Below are positions 60,313 to 64,000 of a stretch of DNA of 64,000 nucleotides, piece by piece. The stretch spans positions 124,001 to 188,000 of the forward strand of contig JAEFAR010000001.1 in the NCBI GenBank assembly GCA_016287675.1. Reading direction: 5' to 3'. Under the pieces are notes generated by a model. It was not told where the DNA came from. It made no database searches and worked only from the letters and a program-made list of their open reading frames with translations. Position 1 is the stretch's first letter; the number at the start of each line of letters is the position of its first letter. This DNA comes from Lachnospiraceae bacterium. GTDB lineage: Bacteria; Bacillota; Clostridia; Lachnospirales; Lachnospiraceae. Made by a program: the position numbers and the translations under genes.

Positions 60313-61188
60313 ATGAGAAAAATAGTTAAGAAATTATTTGCACTTGCGACTGCTTTATCGATGATCATTGCTCTGTCCGGCTGCGGAACCGCTTCCGACA
60401 CTCAGAATGCCGACAGTTCTTCAAAGGGTAGCAACATCGGCAAGCAGGAGCAGGAGATCATCATAAGTGAGGACAGTGACTACAAGTACGTTAAGGAAAG
60501 AGGAAAGCTGTATGTGGGCGTTTCCGAAAGCCTTCCCTTTAATTATGCGGATGGTAAAGACTGGAAAGGGATCGATGCAGATCTTGCAATGATCTTTGCA
60601 AAAGCCTGGTTAGATGTGGATGTGAGATACGTGATAGTACCTTCGGAGGACATCCTGACGGCTCTTTATAAGAAACAGATAGATTGCTACTGGAACGGTG
60701 TGATCCATGATGAAAGTCTTGATGAGTCCTTTTCATGTTCAACCCCTTATCTGACCAACAGTCAGGTGGTGGTTGTAAAGAATGACGACGAGTACTACGA
60801 GATCTCATCTCTTGAAGATATTAAGGACAGAACCTTTGCTGTGTGCAAGGATTCAGGTGCGGAACGTGTGGCAAAGAGTCTCGGACTGAATTATGTTACT
60901 GCGGACACTGAGTCGGAAGCTTTGTTCTACATCTCGGCAGGTAAAGCTCAGGCTGTAATCGTAAGCTGCTTTACAGCTCCCATGCTGGTGGGTGACGGTA
61001 CCGATTATGATGATCTGATCTGCACTGACATCATCCTTAACAACGAGAACATGGTAGTTCTTTTCAGAAAGGGTTCGGGACTTTGCGAGCAGTTTAAGAC
61101 ATTCTTCCTTGAAAACAAGGAGGACTTTGTGGAAAGAGTCGTAAACTACGGCGGTATGGGATGCCTCGTTCCTGAAACGGAAGAGTAA
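60313..61188 (+). CDS. Solute-binding lipoprotein, family 3 (amino-acid type)
   Basis: 291 residues from ATG 60313, with AAAGGTG eight bases upstream. Lipobox LSGC (C24); the family-3 fold starts near GKLYVGVSESLPFNYADG and has SCSTPYLTNSQVVVVKND and FAVCKDSGAERVAKSLG. No permease or ATPase follows, so it must work with a transporter elsewhere, or act as a sensor. Likely under LysR control. Confidence 0.85.
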   Translation: MRKIVKKLFALATALSMIIALSGCGTASDTQNADSSSKGSNIGKQEQEIIISEDSDYKYVKERGKLYVGVSESLPFNYADGKDWKGIDADLAMIFAKAWLDVDVRYVIVPSEDILTALYKKQIDCYWNGVIHDESLDESFSCSTPYLTNSQVVVVKNDDEYYEISSLEDIKDRTFAVCKDSGAERVAKSLGLNYVTADTESEALFYISAGKAQAVIVSCFTAPMLVGDGTDYDDLICTDIILNNENMVVLFRKGSGLCEQFKTFFLENKEDFVERVVNYGGMGCLVPETEE

Positions 61189-61203
61189 AAACGGATACAA
61201 AAT

Positions 61204-61247
61204 AAAAACGCATTGCTTCGGTAAGAAAGCAGTGCGTTTTCTGTTTT
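61204..61247. terminator. Bidirectional terminator
   Basis: 14-bp stem AAAACGCATTGCTT with AAGCAGTGCGTTTT, one G-U pair, then a T-rich tract; serves the binding-protein gene and the converging minus-strand gene. Confidence 0.85.
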
Positions 61248-61254
61248 TTAAATT

Positions 61255-62340
61255 CTATTTTCTTTTATGGGATGCATAATCAGCGTACTCTTGAGGTATC
61301 AATCCTCCAAGAAGCATCTGGGTTATGCTGTTCACAAAATCATCATCATCGGCTTTTTCCGCCATCTGATCAAGGATCCCAAGGACCTGTGCCTGATACT
61401 CGGGAGCCGAAAAGATCTTGTCCCTGTACATGAGACGCGAGATGTAGATCCTTTTAAACCAGTCGGAGTAGGAGCCTTTTTGGATCTTGGATTCGGTAAG
61501 TACCATATTTAAAGAAAGGACCTTTAAAATGTTCTTTACTGAATTTGACGTGCAGTAAATGTCCGGACCGATACCGTAAAGAGCTTTTTTGAAAGTATTT
61601 TTTCTTCCGGTCTGATCCTCGACGGAAGTGTAGTTCGGAAGAAGAGGAGTGAACAGCTTTCCGAGGAAGGTGCTTTCCTTAAAGTTCATGTATTCATGAG
61701 CAGGATTCGCATCGACTCCCACGCGGATGTGCATTTCATTGTAATCATACATATTATATTTGATCATCCGGGGTTCGGCTTCAATGAGCAGAATGTAGGC
61801 TGTTGTCTTATCTTTCCAGAGAATGGCGGGGCATTGGAAGACCATTTCACTTCTGCAGTTGTCGATCAGGATCAGCTCATGATCCTGTTTGACTTTGTAC
61901 TGGACCAGGATCTGCTTGTATTTCTTCTGATCGTACACTTTGAAGAGATCGATGTCGGGAGCTTTTTGGGACTCTTTTTTCTTTTCCCCATCCTCATCTT
62001 CAGCCGTTATCTTTTTTCGGGGCTCTTCCCGGCGGACTTTCGCGTCAGCCTCCTCAGATGCTTCCCCTTCCTCATCCCTTTCGGTAACACGGCTTTTCTT
62101 TTTGGAAGTTTTTTCTTTTTTTTCGGGAGAGTGGAAGAGCAGATTCTTGAAATCGGTACTCAATATGAATCCCACATCAGCTACAAGGATCAATAGCGCT
62201 GCCAGTACCGTAACGTAATTTGCGACAATAAGGGAGTAGGTCAGAAGACCGAATCCTGCCAGAAGTCCGATGGCCATAAGAAGAAGAGCAAATTTCGTCC
62301 GGGCATTTCCGTATTTAAATGTGTTGAATATAATCTTCAT
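61255..62340 (-). CDS. Hypothetical membrane protein with two N-terminal helices and a charged linker
   Basis: 361 residues: transmembrane helices ~16-37 and ~43-61, a highly charged Lys/Glu-rich segment (~73-125), and a cytoplasmic mixed domain to the end. No family recognised. AAGGGGG precedes the start. Monocistronic and convergent with the binding-protein gene. Confidence 0.72.
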   Translation of the reverse strand: MKIIFNTFKYGNARTKFALLLMAIGLLAGFGLLTYSLIVANYVTVLAALLILVADVGFILSTDFKNLLFHSPEKKEKTSKKKSRVTERDEEGEASEEADAKVRREEPRKKITAEDEDGEKKKESQKAPDIDLFKVYDQKKYKQILVQYKVKQDHELILIDNCRSEMVFQCPAILWKDKTTAYILLIEAEPRMIKYNMYDYNEMHIRVGVDANPAHEYMNFKESTFLGKLFTPLLPNYTSVEDQTGRKNTFKKALYGIGPDIYCTSNSVKNILKVLSLNMVLTESKIQKGSYSDWFKRIYISRLMYRDKIFSAPEYQAQVLGILDQMAEKADDDDFVNSITQMLLGGLIPQEYADYASHKRK

Positions 62341-62448
62341 GGAGCCCCCTTGAAAATGTTTTTTTGATATGCTTCCATAATTATTATCGACATTTTTGGC
62401 TGAACTTAAAAGTTTTTTTAAGTTTTTTGGGAAGTATATTTTTCAGGC

Positions 62449-62477
62449 TTGACAAAGCAAGTATCATTGTATACAAT
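62449..62477 (+). promoter_or_regulatory. Promoter with overlapping palindromic operator
   Basis: TTGACA (62449-62454), 17-bp spacer, TACAAT (62472-62477). The perfect palindrome ATTGTATACAAT (62466-62477) covers the -10 box and fits the TNGT-N-ACNA style of GntR/FadR sites. Confidence 0.7.
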
Positions 62478-62519
62478 AATGCACATTATCACACTGCATT
62501 GTAAAAGAGGAGTAAGACC

Positions 62520-63935
62520 ATGCTTGAAGATGTAATGAAAAACCGAAAAGTTCAAGTTAACCCGCACAACAATCTTCTTATGCTTGAAGAGCATATGTAC
62601 GAGCTGGTTGACGTTGTAAAGCCCAATGTATTCCGTAATCTCTTCCCTTATGATGAGATCCCGAAGATAGCATTTAATGACAGGATAGTTCCTCACTGCT
62701 TCCCGGATGAGATCTGGATCACCGATACCACCTTCAGAGACGGTCAGCAGTCCAGAGCACCCTATACAACGGAGCAGATCGTTACGATCTACGACTATTT
62801 ACACAAGCTGGGCGGTCCCAACGGCCTCATTCGTCAGAGTGAATTCTTTGTATACAGCAAAAAAGACAGAGACGCATTGTATAAATGCATGGAGAGAGGA
62901 TACAAGTTCCCTGAGTGCACCACCTGGATCAGAGCCAACAAAAAGGATTTCGAACTGGTCCGTGACCTTGGGGTGAGAGAGACGGGTATCCTTGTTTCCT
63001 GCTCCGATTATCATATTTTCTATAAAATGAAGATGACCAGGGCTCAGGCAATGGAGCATTATCTGAACGTCGTTCGCGAGTGCCTCGAAACAGGCATAGC
63101 AGCCCGTTGCCACCTTGAAGATATCACACGTTCCGACATTTATGGCTTTGTTATTCCTTTCTGCTTCGAGCTTATGAAGCTTGGGGCCGAGTACAACCTT
63201 CCGGTCAAGATCCGTGCCTGCGACACCATGGGCTACGGAGTCAATTTCTCCGGTGCGGTGATCCCCCGTTCCGTTCAGGGCATCATCTACGGACTCATGA
63301 CCCATGGCGGAGTGCCTTCCGAACTCCTTGAGTGGCACGGGCACAACGATTTTTACAAAGCAGTCACCAACTCCACCACAGCCTGGCTTTACGGAGCAAG
63401 CGGTGTAAACTGTTCGCTTTTCGGTATCGGAGAGAGAACCGGAAACACACCTCTTGAAGCTATGGTCTTCGAATATGCCCAGCTCAAAGGAACCCTGGAC
63501 GGCATGGACACAACGGTCATCACGGAACTGGCCGAGTATTATCAGAAAGAGCTGGACTACGAGATCCCTCCCAGAACGCCTTTCGTGGGCAAGAACTTCA
63601 ATGTTACACGTGCGGGCATACATGCAGACGGCCTTTTAAAGAACGAAGAGATCTACAACATTTTCGATACGGAAAAATTCCTTAACCGTCCCGCTCTTGT
63701 TTCGGTTTCCAATACTTCGGGACTTGCGGGCATAGCATGCTGGCTCAATGCCTACTTTAAACTCAAGGGAGATGAGCAGATCTCCAAGAACCATCCCATG
63801 GTGGTAAAGATCAAAGAATGGGTTGACAACGAATTTGATAATGGTAGAATTACTGTGATCACCGATAAGGAGTTGCTTGGATTGATAGAAAAGTACAGGC
63901 CCGAGTGCGGTGCGGATCTTCCCAAGGTGATATAA
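62520..63935 (+). CDS. Re-type citrate synthase / isopropylmalate-homocitrate synthase family
   Basis: 471-residue HMGL-like TIM barrel enzyme that condenses an acyl-CoA with a 2-keto acid. ITDTTFRDGQQSRAPYT (D74 metal, R73), a SCSDYHIF loop, LLEWHGHND (H273, H275) and GIGERTGNTPLEAMV are intact. IRQSEFF, KIRACDTMGYG and HADGLLKNEEIYNIFDTEKF closely resemble, from memory, the Re-citrate synthase of Clostridium kluyveri rather than LeuA, and the C-terminal LeuA regulatory domain is absent. This would start the citrate-to-2-oxoglutarate arm. GAGGAG precedes the start; a new gene starts 33 bases after it. Confidence 0.75.
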   Translation: MLEDVMKNRKVQVNPHNNLLMLEEHMYELVDVVKPNVFRNLFPYDEIPKIAFNDRIVPHCFPDEIWITDTTFRDGQQSRAPYTTEQIVTIYDYLHKLGGPNGLIRQSEFFVYSKKDRDALYKCMERGYKFPECTTWIRANKKDFELVRDLGVRETGILVSCSDYHIFYKMKMTRAQAMEHYLNVVRECLETGIAARCHLEDITRSDIYGFVIPFCFELMKLGAEYNLPVKIRACDTMGYGVNFSGAVIPRSVQGIIYGLMTHGGVPSELLEWHGHNDFYKAVTNSTTAWLYGASGVNCSLFGIGERTGNTPLEAMVFEYAQLKGTLDGMDTTVITELAEYYQKELDYEIPPRTPFVGKNFNVTRAGIHADGLLKNEEIYNIFDTEKFLNRPALVSVSNTSGLAGIACWLNAYFKLKGDEQISKNHPMVVKIKEWVDNEFDNGRITVITDKELLGLIEKYRPECGADLPKVI

Positions 63936-63968
63936 AAGGCAGGATAAAATACAGAACAGGAGAGATAT

Positions 63969-64000
63969 ATGGATTATACAGCACAGATCGAAGCAGCAAA
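63969..64000 (+). CDS. Start of a gene, cut by the window edge
   Basis: ATG at 63969 with AGGAGAG six bases upstream; only MDYTAQIEAA can be read. Too short to identify. The 33-base spacing suggests that it belongs to the citrate-synthase-like operon. Confidence 0.6.
   Translation, partial: MDYTAQIEAA

Overview
The window looks like a chromosomal segment of a Lachnospiraceae-type Bacillota (Clostridia). It has moderate GC, strong AGGAGG-type ribosome binding sites, sigma-A promoters with 17-bp spacing, a T-box upstream of pheST, a fused SecDF, a YjfB-type motility protein, a PPi-type phosphofructokinase, a Re-citrate-synthase-like enzyme and several DUF families I associate with Lachnospiraceae. 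Plant-sugar genes (L-rhamnose isomerase, GH43 lipoprotein, type-B carboxylesterase, CUT1 and Opp transporters) suggest a gut or rumen saccharolytic anaerobe. The assignment rests on gene content only.

Layout. 1-7.9 kb: 3' end of rhaA, an iron alcohol dehydrogenase, a T-box-controlled pheS-pheT, a metallo-beta-lactamase-fold hydrolase and a tocopherol-cyclase-like protein. 7.9-11.3 kb: a vitamin B6 salvage locus (ECF S component and pyridoxamine kinase, divergent from a MocR/PdxR regulator). 11.5-14.8 kb: carboxylesterase and GH43 lipoprotein, divergent. 14.8-19.8 kb: YjfB, then an operon of phospho-ester enzymes (a nucleotidase fused to a degenerate guanylate-kinase domain, two tandem DHH phosphoesterases, a phosphodiester glycosidase, a membrane protein). 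19.9-29.6 kb: a minus-strand operon joining an RDD protein, a complete CUT1-type ABC importer, a staphylococcal-nuclease-like lipoprotein and a repeat-built OB-fold surface protein. This is the best candidate for an undescribed system, an extracellular nucleic-acid scavenging apparatus.

30-40 kb: a Y-family polymerase, rlmH, two accessory regulators between copies of a 69-bp perfect palindrome, and an oppBCDFA operon; a third palindrome copy follows. 40-48.7 kb: a surface protein, dCMP deaminase, an SH3/C39-like lipoprotein lacking the usual catalytic cysteine, a DUF6142-like protein, a fragment resembling an aminopeptidase N-domain, purE, secDF and a membrane-anchored partner. 48.7-49.6 kb: six tRNA genes (Pro, Gly, Arg, His, Gln, Lys) with two near-consensus promoters. 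49.6-53.4 kb: an AT-rich accessory stretch with a MazF-like protein split by a coiled coil and a secreted V8-like protease. 53.6-64 kb: PPi-PFK, DUF308, ybaK, CarD, a zinc-ribbon/DUF5685/DnaJ group, a LysR regulator facing an orphan amino-acid-type binding protein, and a Re-citrate-synthase-like gene.

Several loci share a nucleic-acid and nucleotide theme: a surface nuclease and its importer, cytosolic oligonucleotide phosphoesterases, a nucleotidase fusion and dCMP deaminase. That functional link is inference. No rRNA, CRISPR array, prophage or recognisable transposase was seen.
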